A DNA stretch of 64,000 nt. Origin: Chryseosolibacter histidinae (lineage in GTDB: Bacteria > Bacteroidota > Bacteroidia > Cytophagales > Cyclobacteriaceae). Shown piece by piece: positions 8,957-18,423 of this stretch (position 1 is its first letter; the number at the start of each line of letters is the position of its first letter). Under the pieces are notes generated by a model that was not told the origin of the DNA, did not search any database, and saw only the letters and a program-made list of their open reading frames with translations. The translations under genes and the position numbers were made by a program. The stretch is taken from the NCBI RefSeq assembly GCF_018598225.1, contig NZ_JAHESF010000026.1:33927-97926 (forward strand), read 5' to 3'.

Positions 8957-10195
8957 CTAGAACAAGGGAAGCTGGATCACAAAACAACTTCCTGAAACAC
9001 CATCACTGGAAAGGGACAACTTACCGCCATTTTTTTCAACGGAGGTCCTGGCAAGGTAAAGCCCCAGCCCGAAGCCTTCCGGCAGTTTGTTTCCGGCCCT
9101 TACGCGATATGCTTTTTTAAATACCAGCTCCTGCTCATTAGAAGGTATGCCCGGGCCGTTGTCTTCGATCTCGATGCTGATGCCACTGCCTTCATTCCGG
9201 GTTCTGATGCTGATCACCGCGCCGGCTTGTGAATAGGTAATGGCATTGTCGATGATGTTCATGATGGCGCTGGAGAGCTGAAGTTGGCTTCCTTTCACCA
9301 TGGTACGGCTCGCCTCCAGGTGTTTTTCCACGCGCCCATGTGTTTCCTGCAATTTCATTTTGAAGGAATCTATTGCATGATCGATCAGCGCATGGATGTC
9401 TATCTCTTTTTCGTCAGTGGAATCTTCAAGCACCGCGTCGACAGAAGCCATTCCCAGGATCTTTTTTGCCCTGTCTTTGAGCTTTGCCGTTTCAGCTTCG
9501 ATGATAGAAACAAACTGGTTCTTTGGCGAATGGCTGCTCTCCTGCTCGCGATTCAGCAAGCTGACGGCAAAGGAGATATTCGAAATGGGTGTCTTCAGAT
9601 CGTGGGCCATGGTGTTAATGAAATCCACCGTTTCTTTCCTGATCTTCTGCTCACGGATCAATGCCCTCACCGTGCTGATGAAGATCCAGATCAATAAGAT
9701 CAACACTATAATGGAGAGAATGAAGGTGCCGTTGATCTGCGAACGGATCAGCTGTGCCTGTGAGGGTACCTCGATATGGACCAATACATTTTGCCTGCCT
9801 GCTTTGGCGGGAAAGAGCAACGCCTGGCTCAATGACAAGGGGCTCGCCGTTGTATCGCCGGTGTAGGGCGACAATGTGGTTTGGAAGGGCACTTGAATAT
9901 TCTGGGCCCACAGATGGCGCCCGATAACAGAATCGATCTTTGCCTTATCACCTTTTGTGAAAGCAATTTCAAACGTGCCTGCGCCGCGGGAAATACAACT
10001 TTCAACATTCGTGCACAGCCCGCAGTCTTTAGACAGTACGTCCATGGAGCTGCACAACGCCATATTTACACGCTGTTTCAAAAAGCTCTCCTCGATCCGT
10101 GCCGATTGCATCAGCCACGTGACCTGCGTTGTCAGAATGGTTGCCACCAGCAGGAACAAGACAACGGCATAGATCCAAACGCGATTCCTTGACAT
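8957..10195 (-). CDS. Membrane sensor histidine kinase with cysteine-rich periplasmic domain
   Basis: This 412-residue kinase has membrane segments at about residues 8-28 and 156-176, with a periplasmic domain of about 125 residues between them. The kinase core has the phospho-accepting H198 in MAHDLKTPISN, the N box MNIIDNAI, G1 box EDNGPGIPS, and G2 box EGFGLGLYLA. The periplasmic part contains C48, C58, C61 and C67, including a C-x2-C pair, which suggests thiol or metal sensing. It is transcribed with the downstream OmpR-type regulator and faces a secreted protein with six regularly spaced cysteines. There is no HAMP domain that I can see. Kinase function is sure; the signal is inference. 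Confidence 0.94.
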   Translation of the reverse strand: MSRNRVWIYAVVLFLLVATILTTQVTWLMQSARIEESFLKQRVNMALCSSMDVLSKDCGLCTNVESCISRGAGTFEIAFTKGDKAKIDSVIGRHLWAQNIQVPFQTTLSPYTGDTTASPLSLSQALLFPAKAGRQNVLVHIEVPSQAQLIRSQINGTFILSIIVLILLIWIFISTVRALIREQKIRKETVDFINTMAHDLKTPISNISFAVSLLNREQESSHSPKNQFVSIIEAETAKLKDRAKKILGMASVDAVLEDSTDEKEIDIHALIDHAIDSFKMKLQETHGRVEKHLEASRTMVKGSQLQLSSAIMNIIDNAITYSQAGAVISIRTRNEGSGISIEIEDNGPGIPSNEQELVFKKAYRVRAGNKLPEGFGLGLYLARTSVEKNGGKLSLSSDGVSGSCFVIQLPLF

Positions 10196-10332
10196 AGAAT
10201 GCTGTATTTACAGGGCAAAAATACCCACAAATTTTCGCAGGAACACCGTTTTTGATGACCTCGCCGGAATTTTAACTTTTCATTAACACTCTTCTAACTT
10301 TTCGTTGGCTCACCCCAGGCAGTGCCCCGCCG

Positions 10333-10340
10333 TAAATTTG
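10333..10340 (+). promoter_or_regulatory. Putative Bacteroidota -7 promoter element (TANNTTTG)
   Basis: TAAATTTG lies 27 bases before the ATG of the cysteine-rich secreted protein and matches the Bacteroidota housekeeping -7 consensus TANNTTTG exactly. A TTG at 10305-10307 could serve as the -33 element, although the 25-base spacing is a little long. A TATTTTTG on the opposite strand at 10216-10223 could serve the sensor kinase. Confidence 0.45.
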
Positions 10341-10367
10341 CACATGTTCAATTTAAACCATTTCAAT

Positions 10368-10832
10368 ATGAAAAAGCTCATTGCCCTGATCGTGTTTGCA
10401 GTATCGTCTTACATTACGCATGCACAGTCGTGTACGCCGTCATGCCCGTCTCCATGCCCGCCGTCATGCACGCAGACCTGCGACAAAAAATTATGCACAG
10501 CAGGCGCAGGCAACAAAGAAGAGGCTGCCATCACTACTATGAGAAACGATCTTCAAACCGTGATCGCAAAAATGTCCAAATCTTCACTTGCTATTGACGG
10601 CCAATTGAAGGATCTGACAATCGAAAAAGGCGCCAGCGATGAAGAAAGCCTGCGGCGCATTTCACAAGCGGCCGCTTCGGTTCGTTACCAGCTGCTGCGC
10701 AAATTGGAACCTTCGAAGCTCGTTGCATCATTGAAAGATTACAAGGCTTCTGAGGTATCTACAAAACAACAAATGCTGGCAAGCCTCCAGGAAGAGATCG
10801 AGTTATTGGCTGCTCAGGCCGAAAAGCTGTAA
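10368..10832 (+). CDS. Small secreted protein with periodic cysteines
   Basis: From the ATG at 10368 the protein has 154 residues. A Sec signal peptide (MKKLIALIVFAVSSYITHAQ) is followed at once by C22, C26, C30, C34, C38 and C43, that is C-x3 repeated with proline and serine between, a metal- or thiol-active-looking segment. The rest is helical and charged, with no further cysteines. I do not recognise a family. It lies divergent from a sensor kinase whose periplasmic domain also contains four cysteines, so the pair may form one sensing circuit. Export to the periplasm or cell surface is well supported; function is unknown. Confidence 0.78.
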   Translation: MKKLIALIVFAVSSYITHAQSCTPSCPSPCPPSCTQTCDKKLCTAGAGNKEEAAITTMRNDLQTVIAKMSKSSLAIDGQLKDLTIEKGASDEESLRRISQAAASVRYQLLRKLEPSKLVASLKDYKASEVSTKQQMLASLQEEIELLAAQAEKL

Positions 10833-11019
10833 CGGCGCTATTGCTTAAGGGTAAGCCTGACACCTGCTATCACCTTCGTTGCGCCGGCATCAGGTTTACC
10901 CCTCTTCCTGATCGACTTAGCCAATCCTGTTGATTGTGCACCGGTTTGGCCTACCGCTGCACACAAATTGCAATAATGTTCCATTTTTTTTTCACATCTT
11001 TACTTAGAAACAGGTTTAG

Positions 11020-11367
11020 ATGTATTTTAAAGTAGCCAAAACGATCAATTTGCTCGTAGCTGTGCTGATGCTCCTCGAGATCCTCGGGGCGTCGGTAACG
11101 GTTCTGCCCTGGTCTCAGGGCGCTACGCTATATTCAGAGGAACTCACGTCTTCCGTTCTCGATGCCATTCTTTTTGAAAAAGCCGAAGAGGAAAGTGAAG
11201 AGACTGAAGAGGAGAAATACCTGTTGCGTGTGGTCCTGATAGACTTTTCACAGATCACGCTGTCTCTGTCCGCGTATCATTCTCCGGATCTCAACCTTGC
11301 GGTAAATACCCTCCGGTATGATGCGAGGCCGCCGGTGCACCAGCTCAACTGCGTACTACTTATTTGA
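11020..11367 (+). CDS. Hypothetical small protein with N-terminal hydrophobic segment
   Basis: This 115-residue protein has one hydrophobic stretch at residues 9-30 that could be an uncleaved anchor or a signal peptide. An acidic patch (EKAEEESEETEEEKY) follows at about residues 53-67, then a short C-terminal region. I do not recognise the family. It lies 218 bases upstream of the RND pump gene on the same strand, where Bacteroidota operons normally have the membrane fusion protein, but at this length it cannot be one. Its composition is protein-like, so I accept it as a gene with moderate confidence. Confidence 0.6.
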   Translation: MYFKVAKTINLLVAVLMLLEILGASVTVLPWSQGATLYSEELTSSVLDAILFEKAEEESEETEEEKYLLRVVLIDFSQITLSLSAYHSPDLNLAVNTLRYDARPPVHQLNCVLLI

Positions 11368-11585
11368 TCTTTTCCCCCACTTTCATAGTCAAGAGACTTC
11401 GCCAAAGGCCCAAGTACTCGTGTAGTTTTTCTGTTTTCTAAGTCCGTATCCGTTGTTGCGCCCATTCTCGTACAGGAGAAAACGGCAGGATCGATCTGGT
11501 ACAAGGCCAAAATCCTTGTAGCGAAGCGATCAAACTCCGCGTGGCAGACCTGATGCCACACGCAGCATAATGAAAGGGAAAAAAT

Positions 11586-14500
11586 ATGTTCAGCAAATTT
11601 ATCCATAGACCGGTTCTCGCTATATCCCTATCACTGGCCATTATTTTTATAGGACTATTGGCCGTGTATACAAGGCCTATTTCACAGTTCCCCGAGATCG
11701 CTCCGCCACGGGTGAACATCTTCATAGCCTATCCGGGCTCCAGTGCCGATGTGCTGGTGCAGTCCACACTCATTCCCCTCGAGCGTGCCATCAATGGCGT
11801 GCAGGGTATGCAGTATATAATTTCTGACGCCACCAGCGCAGGCGAGGCTACGGTTCAAATTGTGTTCGAGCCTGGCACCGACCCTAATGCCGCCGTTGTA
11901 AACGTTAAAACCCGGGTTGACCAGGTGATGAATAACCTGCCGCCGCTTGTTCAGCGCGAAGGTGTGATCATCTCGCCGATCCAGCCCAGCATGCTGATGT
12001 ATGTGAACCTGTACAGCACAGACACCAATGCCGACGAAAAATTCCTGTACAACTATGCCAGCGTTCACATCCTGCCCGAGCTTCAGCGCATCAGCGGTAT
12101 GGGTCGTGCCCAGATCCTGGGAAGCCGCCAGTTCGCTATGCGCATCTGGCTGAAGCCTGACCGGATGCGCGCTTACAACATCTCTACAGAAGAGGTGATG
12201 GAGGCGGTGAGCGAGCAAAGCGTTATCGGAAGACCCGGGCGCCTGGGGCAGGCGTCGGGAAAAACACCGCAGTCGCTCGAGTACGTGCTGACGTACAAAG
12301 GAAGGTTCAATGAGCCAAAAGAATATGAGAATATCATTGTAAAAGCGAACGCCGAAGGTGAGATCCTGAAGCTTAAGGATGTTGCCGAGATCGAACTGGG
12401 AAGCGAGTTTTTCGATATCTATTCCAACAAGGATGGATTTCCGTCAGCATCCATTGTGTTGAAACAAAATTTTGGAAGCAACGCCTCCAAAGTGATTGAC
12501 GGCGTGAAGGCCAAGCTGAAAGAGCTGGAACGCGATTTTCCTCCGGGAATGCAATACGACATCAACTACGACGTCTCCAAGTTCGTGGATGCATCCATCG
12601 AAAAGGTGATGCATACCCTCATAGAAGCGTTCATCCTTGTGGCGCTTGTGGTGTTCATTTTTCTCGGCGACTGGCGGTCAACACTGATCCCCACACTCGC
12701 TGTTCCCGTATCGCTGATCGGCGCGTTTGCCTTCATGCAGATGTTCGGGCTGACCATCAACCTGATCACGCTGTTCGCGCTGGTGCTCGCCATCGGCATT
12801 GTGGTAGACAACGCCATTGTGGTAGTGGAAGCAGTGCATGCTAAAATGCACGAGGACAATCTTTCACCCTATAAAGCAACGGTGAAGGTACTCGACGAGA
12901 TCAGCGGCGCCATCATTGCCATCACGCTGATCATGACAGCTGTTTTTGTTCCGGTATCGTTTATGACGGGCCCGGTCGGGGTCTTTTACAGGCAGTTTGC
13001 CATTACCATGGCCAGCGCGATCGTGCTTTCGGGCGTTGTTGCGCTCACGCTCACGCCGGTGCTCTGTGCGATCATCCTTAAAAACAACCACGGTAAGCCC
13101 AGGCGCAGATCTCCGGTGGATAAGTTCATAGACTGGTTTAACAACCGGTTCGAATACGTCACAGGCAAATACACGGGTCTGCTTGCCTACATCGTCAATC
13201 GCAGGTCGGTGACCTATGGAAGCTTTGCCCTCTTTGCCATCGGAACTTTTTTGATGAACGAGACGGTTCCGGCCGGGTTTATTCCCAGTGAAGACCAGGG
13301 CATGATCTACGCCATTCTTCAGATGCCTCCCGGCAGTACCCTTGAAAGGACCAACGACCTGTCGAGAAGACTGCAGAAGCTTGCGGAAGACGTAGAGGGT
13401 GTGCAATCCGTGTCATCCCTTTCCGGTTATGAGATCCTGACGGAAGGCCGCGGCTCAAATGCAGGTACCTGTATCATCAACTTAAAAGACTGGTCGGAGC
13501 GTAAACAATCCGTACATGAGATCGTGGAAGAGCTCGAGCAGAAATCAAAAGATCTCGGCGCGGTGGTAGAGTACTTTGAGCCGCCCGCTGTGCCTGGTTA
13601 TGGTTCGTCAGACGGTTTTTCGTTGCGTTTGTTAGACAAAGCCGCCACCACCGACTACCAGGAATTTGATAAGGTGAATACGGAGTTCATGCATGCCCTG
13701 GGTAAGCGAAAAGAGCTGACCGGCCTGTTCACGTTCTTTGCGGCCAACTATCCGCAGTATGAGCTCATCATCGACAACGAGCTCGCCATGCAGAAGGGTG
13801 TTTCCATTGGCAAGGCTATGGAGAACCTCGATATTTTGATCGGCAGCACCTATGAGCAGGGCTTCACGCGGTTCCGTACATTCTACAAAGTTTACACCCA
13901 GGCCGCACCCGAATACAGAAGGTTACCCTCTGACATCCTCAATCTTTTTATCAAAAATGATCGTGATGAAATGGTGCCTTACTCGTCATTCATGCGTATG
14001 AAAAAAACGCAGGGGCCTAACGAGATCACACGTTTCAATCTTTACAACTCGTCTTCCATCCGCGGGCTTCCCGCCCCGGGTTACACCAGCGGTGATGCCA
14101 TCCGCGCGATCCAGGAGGTAGCCGAACAAACGCTGCCGGTGGGTTATGACATTGCATGGGAAGGTCTCTCTTACGACGAAGCGAAAAGAGGAAGTGAGGC
14201 GTTGTACATTTTTATCGTGGTGCTGATCTTCGTTTACCTCGTGCTGGCGGCGCAGTATGAGAGCTTCATCATACCCCTGGCGGTGATCCTGTCACTCCCG
14301 GCCGGCGTATTCGGTTCATTCTTGTTACTGAAGGTAATGGGTCTTGCCAACGACATCTACGCCCAGATGGGATTGATCATGCTGGTAGGCTTGCTGGGCA
14401 AAAACGCCGTGCTCATCGTTGAGTTCGCTGTTCAAAAACATCAGCAGGGTGCCAGTGTGCTGGAGGCCGCCATCGAGGGAGCCCGCGTTCGTTTCAGGCC

Positions 14501-14816
14501 CATCCTCATGACCTCGTTCGCCTTTATTGCAGGCCTCATCCCCCTGGTGGTTGCAACAGGACCGGGTGCCATCGGAAACCGTACCATTGGATCCTCATCC
14601 CTGGGTGGCATGTTACTCGGCACACTCTTCGGCGTAATTGTGGTGCCAGGATTGTACCTGGTGGTGGGAACGATCGCCCAGGGCAGAAAGCTGATCGGCG
14701 ATGAAGATGAAAATCCTTTGAGCGAACAAATGGTGGAAGACTCTGCCGATGCCTCCATGATCAGGCGGCTCCTGAGAAAGTTGCGGCTCACGAATGATAA
14801 GAAAAACAACATCTGA
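11586..14816 (+). CDS. RND multidrug efflux transporter, AcrB/HAE1 family
   Basis: This 1076-residue inner-membrane pump uses the proton gradient to expel drugs or other amphiphiles. The start MFSKFIHRPVLAISLSLAII is typical of AcrB homologues. The proton-relay aspartate lies in GIVVDNAIVVVE in the fourth membrane helix, and FIPSEDQGMIY marks the start of the second periplasmic porter domain. The last helices contain GLLGKNAVLIVEFA and GARVRFRPILMTS. Length is normal and the frame is intact. Neither a membrane fusion protein nor a TolC-type channel is adjacent; the pump would have to borrow them from elsewhere. A small hypothetical protein precedes it. Confidence 0.96.
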   Translation: MFSKFIHRPVLAISLSLAIIFIGLLAVYTRPISQFPEIAPPRVNIFIAYPGSSADVLVQSTLIPLERAINGVQGMQYIISDATSAGEATVQIVFEPGTDPNAAVVNVKTRVDQVMNNLPPLVQREGVIISPIQPSMLMYVNLYSTDTNADEKFLYNYASVHILPELQRISGMGRAQILGSRQFAMRIWLKPDRMRAYNISTEEVMEAVSEQSVIGRPGRLGQASGKTPQSLEYVLTYKGRFNEPKEYENIIVKANAEGEILKLKDVAEIELGSEFFDIYSNKDGFPSASIVLKQNFGSNASKVIDGVKAKLKELERDFPPGMQYDINYDVSKFVDASIEKVMHTLIEAFILVALVVFIFLGDWRSTLIPTLAVPVSLIGAFAFMQMFGLTINLITLFALVLAIGIVVDNAIVVVEAVHAKMHEDNLSPYKATVKVLDEISGAIIAITLIMTAVFVPVSFMTGPVGVFYRQFAITMASAIVLSGVVALTLTPVLCAIILKNNHGKPRRRSPVDKFIDWFNNRFEYVTGKYTGLLAYIVNRRSVTYGSFALFAIGTFLMNETVPAGFIPSEDQGMIYAILQMPPGSTLERTNDLSRRLQKLAEDVEGVQSVSSLSGYEILTEGRGSNAGTCIINLKDWSERKQSVHEIVEELEQKSKDLGAVVEYFEPPAVPGYGSSDGFSLRLLDKAATTDYQEFDKVNTEFMHALGKRKELTGLFTFFAANYPQYELIIDNELAMQKGVSIGKAMENLDILIGSTYEQGFTRFRTFYKVYTQAAPEYRRLPSDILNLFIKNDRDEMVPYSSFMRMKKTQGPNEITRFNLYNSSSIRGLPAPGYTSGDAIRAIQEVAEQTLPVGYDIAWEGLSYDEAKRGSEALYIFIVVLIFVYLVLAAQYESFIIPLAVILSLPAGVFGSFLLLKVMGLANDIYAQMGLIMLVGLLGKNAVLIVEFAVQKHQQGASVLEAAIEGARVRFRPILMTSFAFIAGLIPLVVATGPGAIGNRTIGSSSLGGMLLGTLFGVIVVPGLYLVVGTIAQGRKLIGDEDENPLSEQMVEDSADASMIRRLLRKLRLTNDKKNNI

Positions 14817-14929
14817 GGTCTTGCCCCATTCTCATCAACCGTAAATAACCGTATCACACTTTTCCGGCTCATTGTAGAAGCGCAATTTTATACTACTGGT
14901 TGCAGCGCTCCATTCTACAATTCGTCGGC

Positions 14930-15529
14930 ATGAAGGTTATTGTCACGTCCTTTCTATTACTCTGCTTCGCGCTCACAAATGCGAACAGCCAAAAGAGTGT
15001 GAACAGCATTGCCGTGCAGCATGCCATCAGCCTGCCCCTCGACAGGACAAACGCTTTCATCAACAACATGAGCCTGCGTGGCATTGCGCTGGATTACCGG
15101 TACCACCCTACCCCGGAAACAGGGATCGGCGTGAGCTCCGGCTGGGTGGCATTCTTTGACAGGAAGATGCGCGATACGCATGACGTCGCCAACGGGGTGC
15201 TTACTGTTTCAGGAAAGCAGTATCGTTACCTGAACAGTGTGCCATTTCTGCTGGCCATCGACCACTACATGCATGCGGAACGGTTCCTCTCCCGGTTCAT
15301 CGGGCTTGGCATCGGCACCACGTACAATAGAATAGACAAAAAAACAGGCCCGTATCAAACCCGGCTTCACGCATGGCAGTTTACGCTTGCGCCGGAAGCG
15401 GGGGTCCGCATCGGCTACGACTTCAGTTTCTCTACCTACCTGTCACTGCGGTATACCTACAACCTCGAGACAAACGCACTCTGCGATCAATCCTATCTTT
15501 CTGTGAATATCGGGATCATGCACCGGTAA
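14930..15529 (+). CDS. Outer-membrane beta-barrel protein, paralogue family A
   Basis: The start is the ATG at 14930; the upstream TTG at 14900 would spoil the signal peptide MKVIVTSFLLLCFALTNANSQ. The mature part, about 175 residues, alternates polar and hydrophobic residues as in an eight-stranded barrel. It shares a core with proteins at 22280 and 44198 in this window: RG-x4-DYRY, then SGKQYRY or TGKQFRY, then a GxGxxYNR strand, then WQF-x-L-x-PE-x-GVR. Small ligand-free barrels of this kind sit in the outer membrane; no transport role is shown. Here it lacks the DUF4136 neighbour and is followed by another barrel gene. Confidence 0.8.
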   Translation: MKVIVTSFLLLCFALTNANSQKSVNSIAVQHAISLPLDRTNAFINNMSLRGIALDYRYHPTPETGIGVSSGWVAFFDRKMRDTHDVANGVLTVSGKQYRYLNSVPFLLAIDHYMHAERFLSRFIGLGIGTTYNRIDKKTGPYQTRLHAWQFTLAPEAGVRIGYDFSFSTYLSLRYTYNLETNALCDQSYLSVNIGIMHR

Positions 15530-15574
15530 GTTTATCACGCACCCAATCGCGAACCCGAAAAATCTCAAGCATCC

Positions 15575-16279
15575 ATGAAAAAGCTCACCGTTATCTTATC
15601 GATCCTGTGCATTAAAACACCGGCCTGTGCGCAGGTACTGATCGCCCTGGTCTTTGGAGATAAACTGCAAACCGAGAAGCTTACTTTCGGGCTGGTGGTG
15701 TCGCCTACCTTCAGCACCATCTCCAATCTTTCAGGCGACTACAGGAGCGGCCTCGGCCTGGGCCTCTATTTCGATATCAAGATCTCGAAAAATTTCTTTT
15801 TACATCCCGAAGCTGCTCCGAAGGCGTCGCTCGGCGTAGACGGCCTTAGCCCCTACTCCACGGGCAATGACAGCCTTGACGCTCTATTTGTCAACGGTGT
15901 GGTTAATCGCAAGCTCAAGGCCATCAGCCTGCCCCTTTTATGCAAGTACCGCATCAAGGGCCTGCTGTTTGCCGAAGCCGGGCCACAGATCAACTGGATA
16001 CTGCGGGTCAGGGATGTTTACACAGCTGAGATCAACGGCAACGAGCTTACCTATGAAACAGAGCTGAAGAATGAATTCACAAGATTCGAGGTCGGCCTGG
16101 CGGGTGGCCTCGAGTGCAAGCTGAAAAAGGACAAGGGCATGGGCCTCGGGCTGCGATATTTCCACGGGCTGAACGACATCTGGAAATCGCGGGAAGGAAA
16201 ACAGGTAAACCAGGCGCTTCAAATCAACATATCCATTCCCATTGGCACCGGCAAGGCTCAAAATGCCGGAAAGAATTAA
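15575..16279 (+). CDS. PorT-like outer-membrane beta-barrel protein
   Basis: This 234-residue protein has a signal peptide ending near TPACAQ and a barrel typical of the PorT/OMP_b-brl_2 group: GLVVSPTFSTISN, a GLGLGLYFDIKISKNFFLHPE segment near residue 65, then LPLLCKYRI and FAEAGPQINW strands. It lies 45 bases after the family A barrel and 21 bases before the sigma-54 activator, so these three genes may be cotranscribed. Membership in the Bacteroidota outer-membrane barrel superfamily is clear; it is not necessarily a type IX secretion component, because many paralogues exist. Function is unknown. Confidence 0.8.
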   Translation: MKKLTVILSILCIKTPACAQVLIALVFGDKLQTEKLTFGLVVSPTFSTISNLSGDYRSGLGLGLYFDIKISKNFFLHPEAAPKASLGVDGLSPYSTGNDSLDALFVNGVVNRKLKAISLPLLCKYRIKGLLFAEAGPQINWILRVRDVYTAEINGNELTYETELKNEFTRFEVGLAGGLECKLKKDKGMGLGLRYFHGLNDIWKSREGKQVNQALQINISIPIGTGKAQNAGKN

Positions 16280-16300
16280 ACATCAAAATCTCATCCCCAT

Positions 16301-17818
16301 ATGACAGCCGAAATCGAAACCACACCTGCTCCCTTTGTTTTCCTGATCGTGATGCTCGTCATCATGCTGGTAACAAGCTATGTTGAAAGATTCAGGCTCA
16401 AAAGAAAGTTACGCAGTCATGAAAAACGGCTGAAGGCGTTTATGCAAAACATCTCCCTTGTGGTGATGGAGCTCGACTGTGCGGGGCACGTGACGTACAT
16501 CAACGAGTTCGGCGCCAGGTTGCTGGGTTACACGCCTGAAGCGCTCGTTGGTCTCAGCTGGTTTGAGAACTTTCTGCTCGCCCCTGACATTTCCCTTACA
16601 AGAAAACTATACACCGAGATCCTCAACGGAAAGCTCCACACGTATACCTTCAAAACCGTGGTGCGGTGCAGGGATGGTGCCGAGCTCAGCGTGAGCTGGT
16701 TGAATTTTGCCATACAGGAAGCTGACGGCGAGATCCAAAGCATGATGAGCATTGGCCGTGATGTTTCAGGTGAGGAAAGTATTGCCAGGCTGGTGGCGCA
16801 GCTTCAGCAGGAGCTGGAAAAGGAGAAGATCACGGCTACGGAGCCTGTACAGTTTGAGCTTGACAACAATGTGATCGGCAAAAGTGAAGCCTTCATGTAT
16901 GCGCTTCAAAGGGCCATGCAGGTAGCCACTACGCATGCGCCTGTATTGCTCGAAGGCGAGACGGGTGTGGGAAAAGAGGTATTTGCCAATCTCATTCATC
17001 AAAACAGCTTGCGGCGCAGCACACCTTTCATCAAAGTGAACTGCGGCGCACTGCCCAAAGATCTCATCGAAGACGAGCTCTTCGGCCATGAGAAGGGCGC
17101 GTTCACGTCGGCACTGCAGGCGCGCAAAGGACGGTTCGAGCTCGCCGACGGCGGTACCCTCTTCCTGGACGAGATCGGAGAGCTTCCCATCGACATGCAA
17201 CCCAAGCTGCTCCGCGTTTTGCAAAACGGAGAATTCGAGAGGCTGGGCGGACAAAAAACACTCAAGGTCGATGTACGGGTGCTCGCAGCCACCAACCGTA
17301 ATCTTGCGGAAGAGGTCAGCAATGGAAATTTTCGTGAAGACCTGTACTATCGCCTGAATGTCTTCCCCATCACCATCCCTGCGTTGAGGAACAGAAAAGA
17401 AGACCTCACCGATCTTATCAACCACTTCATTACAAACAAATGCAGGGAGTACAATAAATCGATCGAGCAGTTATCCAGGGCAGACCTGCAGCGCCTGATC
17501 GATTACCCCTGGCCTGGCAATATCCGGGAGCTCAAGAACGTGATCGAGCGCGCCGTTATTACCAGTGAAGGCCGGCAGATCAGGTTCGACTGGTGGCAAC
17601 AGGGTGGTAAGGAAACAGCCAATGCCGACCAGACACTTGAAAGGATCGAAAAAGATCATATCCTGTCTGTAATGACCCGGTGTCATTGGAAAATAAACGG
17701 CGAGAACGGCGCCGCGGAGACCCTGAACATGCACCCCAACACATTGCGCTCGAAAATGAAACGGCTGGGCATCACGCGCCCCCAGCACAGGAACGGCTCA
17801 GGGGAAACAACGGAGTAG
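16301..17818 (+). CDS. Membrane-anchored PAS-type sigma-54-dependent transcriptional activator
   Basis: This 505-residue protein has one membrane segment (about residues 7-28), a PAS sensor domain (about 42-155), a sigma-54-contacting AAA+ domain (about 185-410), and a Fis-type helix-turn-helix at the C-terminus. The AAA+ part has Walker A GETGVGKE, the sigma-54 loop GAFTSA (GAFTGA in most relatives), Walker [14 protein letters not shown], and the arginine-finger region [13 protein letters not shown]. It has no receiver domain, so it likely senses a ligand or redox signal directly through PAS. It heads the cluster with porins, aspartase and asparaginase on the same strand and is the natural candidate to control it. 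Confidence 0.93.
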   Translation: MTAEIETTPAPFVFLIVMLVIMLVTSYVERFRLKRKLRSHEKRLKAFMQNISLVVMELDCAGHVTYINEFGARLLGYTPEALVGLSWFENFLLAPDISLTRKLYTEILNGKLHTYTFKTVVRCRDGAELSVSWLNFAIQEADGEIQSMMSIGRDVSGEESIARLVAQLQQELEKEKITATEPVQFELDNNVIGKSEAFMYALQRAMQVATTHAPVLLEGETGVGKEVFANLIHQNSLRRSTPFIKVNCGALPKDLIEDELFGHEKGAFTSALQARKGRFELADGGTLFLDEIGELPIDMQPKLLRVLQNGEFERLGGQKTLKVDVRVLAATNRNLAEEVSNGNFREDLYYRLNVFPITIPALRNRKEDLTDLINHFITNKCREYNKSIEQLSRADLQRLIDYPWPGNIRELKNVIERAVITSEGRQIRFDWWQQGGKETANADQTLERIEKDHILSVMTRCHWKINGENGAAETLNMHPNTLRSKMKRLGITRPQHRNGSGETTE

Positions 17819-17891
17819 ACACTGCACAACGATATTTCGTGAGCGTCACGCAGGGTCGTGAGCAGCGTTGCCAAATTTTTCTAGTGCTTGC

Positions 17892-17908
17892 CAGGGTATT
17901 TTTTTGCT
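17892..17908 (+). promoter_or_regulatory. Possible weak sigma-54 -24/-12 promoter
   Basis: GG at 17894-17895 and GC at 17906-17907 have the required ten bases between them, and the -12 side reads TTTGCT. The -24 side reads CAGGGT, a poor match to TGGCAC. It lies just after a sigma-54 activator gene and before the next gene on the same strand, which is the only reason to list it. Confidence 0.25.
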
Positions 17909-18049
17909 ACCCGTGCTCACAGCTCAAAAAATGGCCAGTGGCAGCGCAGCATGCCTGGCGGGTTCGTGATAACCGGTGCCCGGTACAGCATTGGTAAAGA
18001 ATACAGGCAGCATTCTCATAACTCGCATCAATATGAAATCCTTGTTAAC

Positions 18050-18373
18050 ATGGCCAACAACACCTATTTTCTTAAGATCACCGGAACCATCAGCTGGGGA
18101 AAGCATACTGAATTTCAGCAAACCATTCAATTCGTATTTAACCATCTGCCTGCCGGATGCATTGCTCATGATCTTGCCCGCGACGTTTTCGCAACCAACG
18201 TCTATCACCTTTTCTCGATGTGGAATTCAGATGCAGCACTTGCAGCTTTCAAGAGCAGTAAGGAATACCAGCTGGTGAAAGGATCTTACCAAACCCTCGG
18301 GTCGTATGAAAGCACAACAACGGGGCGCCTGGCCGATGTCCAGCTGTTCGAAGCAATTGAGATCGATCTGTAA
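18050..18373 (+). CDS. Small protein resembling the antibiotic-biosynthesis-monooxygenase (ABM) fold
   Basis: I start at the ATG at 18050 (107 residues) because the frame upstream, although open, has no protein-like composition. The sequence fits a dimeric alpha-beta barrel: a first strand FLKITGTISW, a helix, then LFSMWNSDAALAAFKSSKEYQ, the usual pattern W-x2-x-AL-x-AF-x-S-x-EY of ABM-like proteins, and a last strand near the end. It has no signal peptide. It sits between the sigma-54 activator and the DcaP-like porin. A role in quinone, haem or small-molecule oxidation is possible for the fold but not shown. Confidence 0.6.
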   Translation: MANNTYFLKITGTISWGKHTEFQQTIQFVFNHLPAGCIAHDLARDVFATNVYHLFSMWNSDAALAAFKSSKEYQLVKGSYQTLGSYESTTTGRLADVQLFEAIEIDL

Positions 18374-18423
18374 AATGAATACCTGAAACGCAATACCAAC
18401 AACAGCTCTAACTAAAAGCCAAC

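Noticed and set aside
11368..11585. Possible remnant of a membrane fusion protein before the RND pump
   Set aside because: One frame reads to a stop just before the pump, but I cannot match it to a fusion protein end convincingly, so I call no pseudogene.
16241..16259. TTGGCAC-like -24 half with GC at the right distance, just before the sigma-54 activator
   Set aside because: It lies within the coding sequence of the preceding barrel gene and the -12 half (AAGGCTC) is poor, so it is probably chance.
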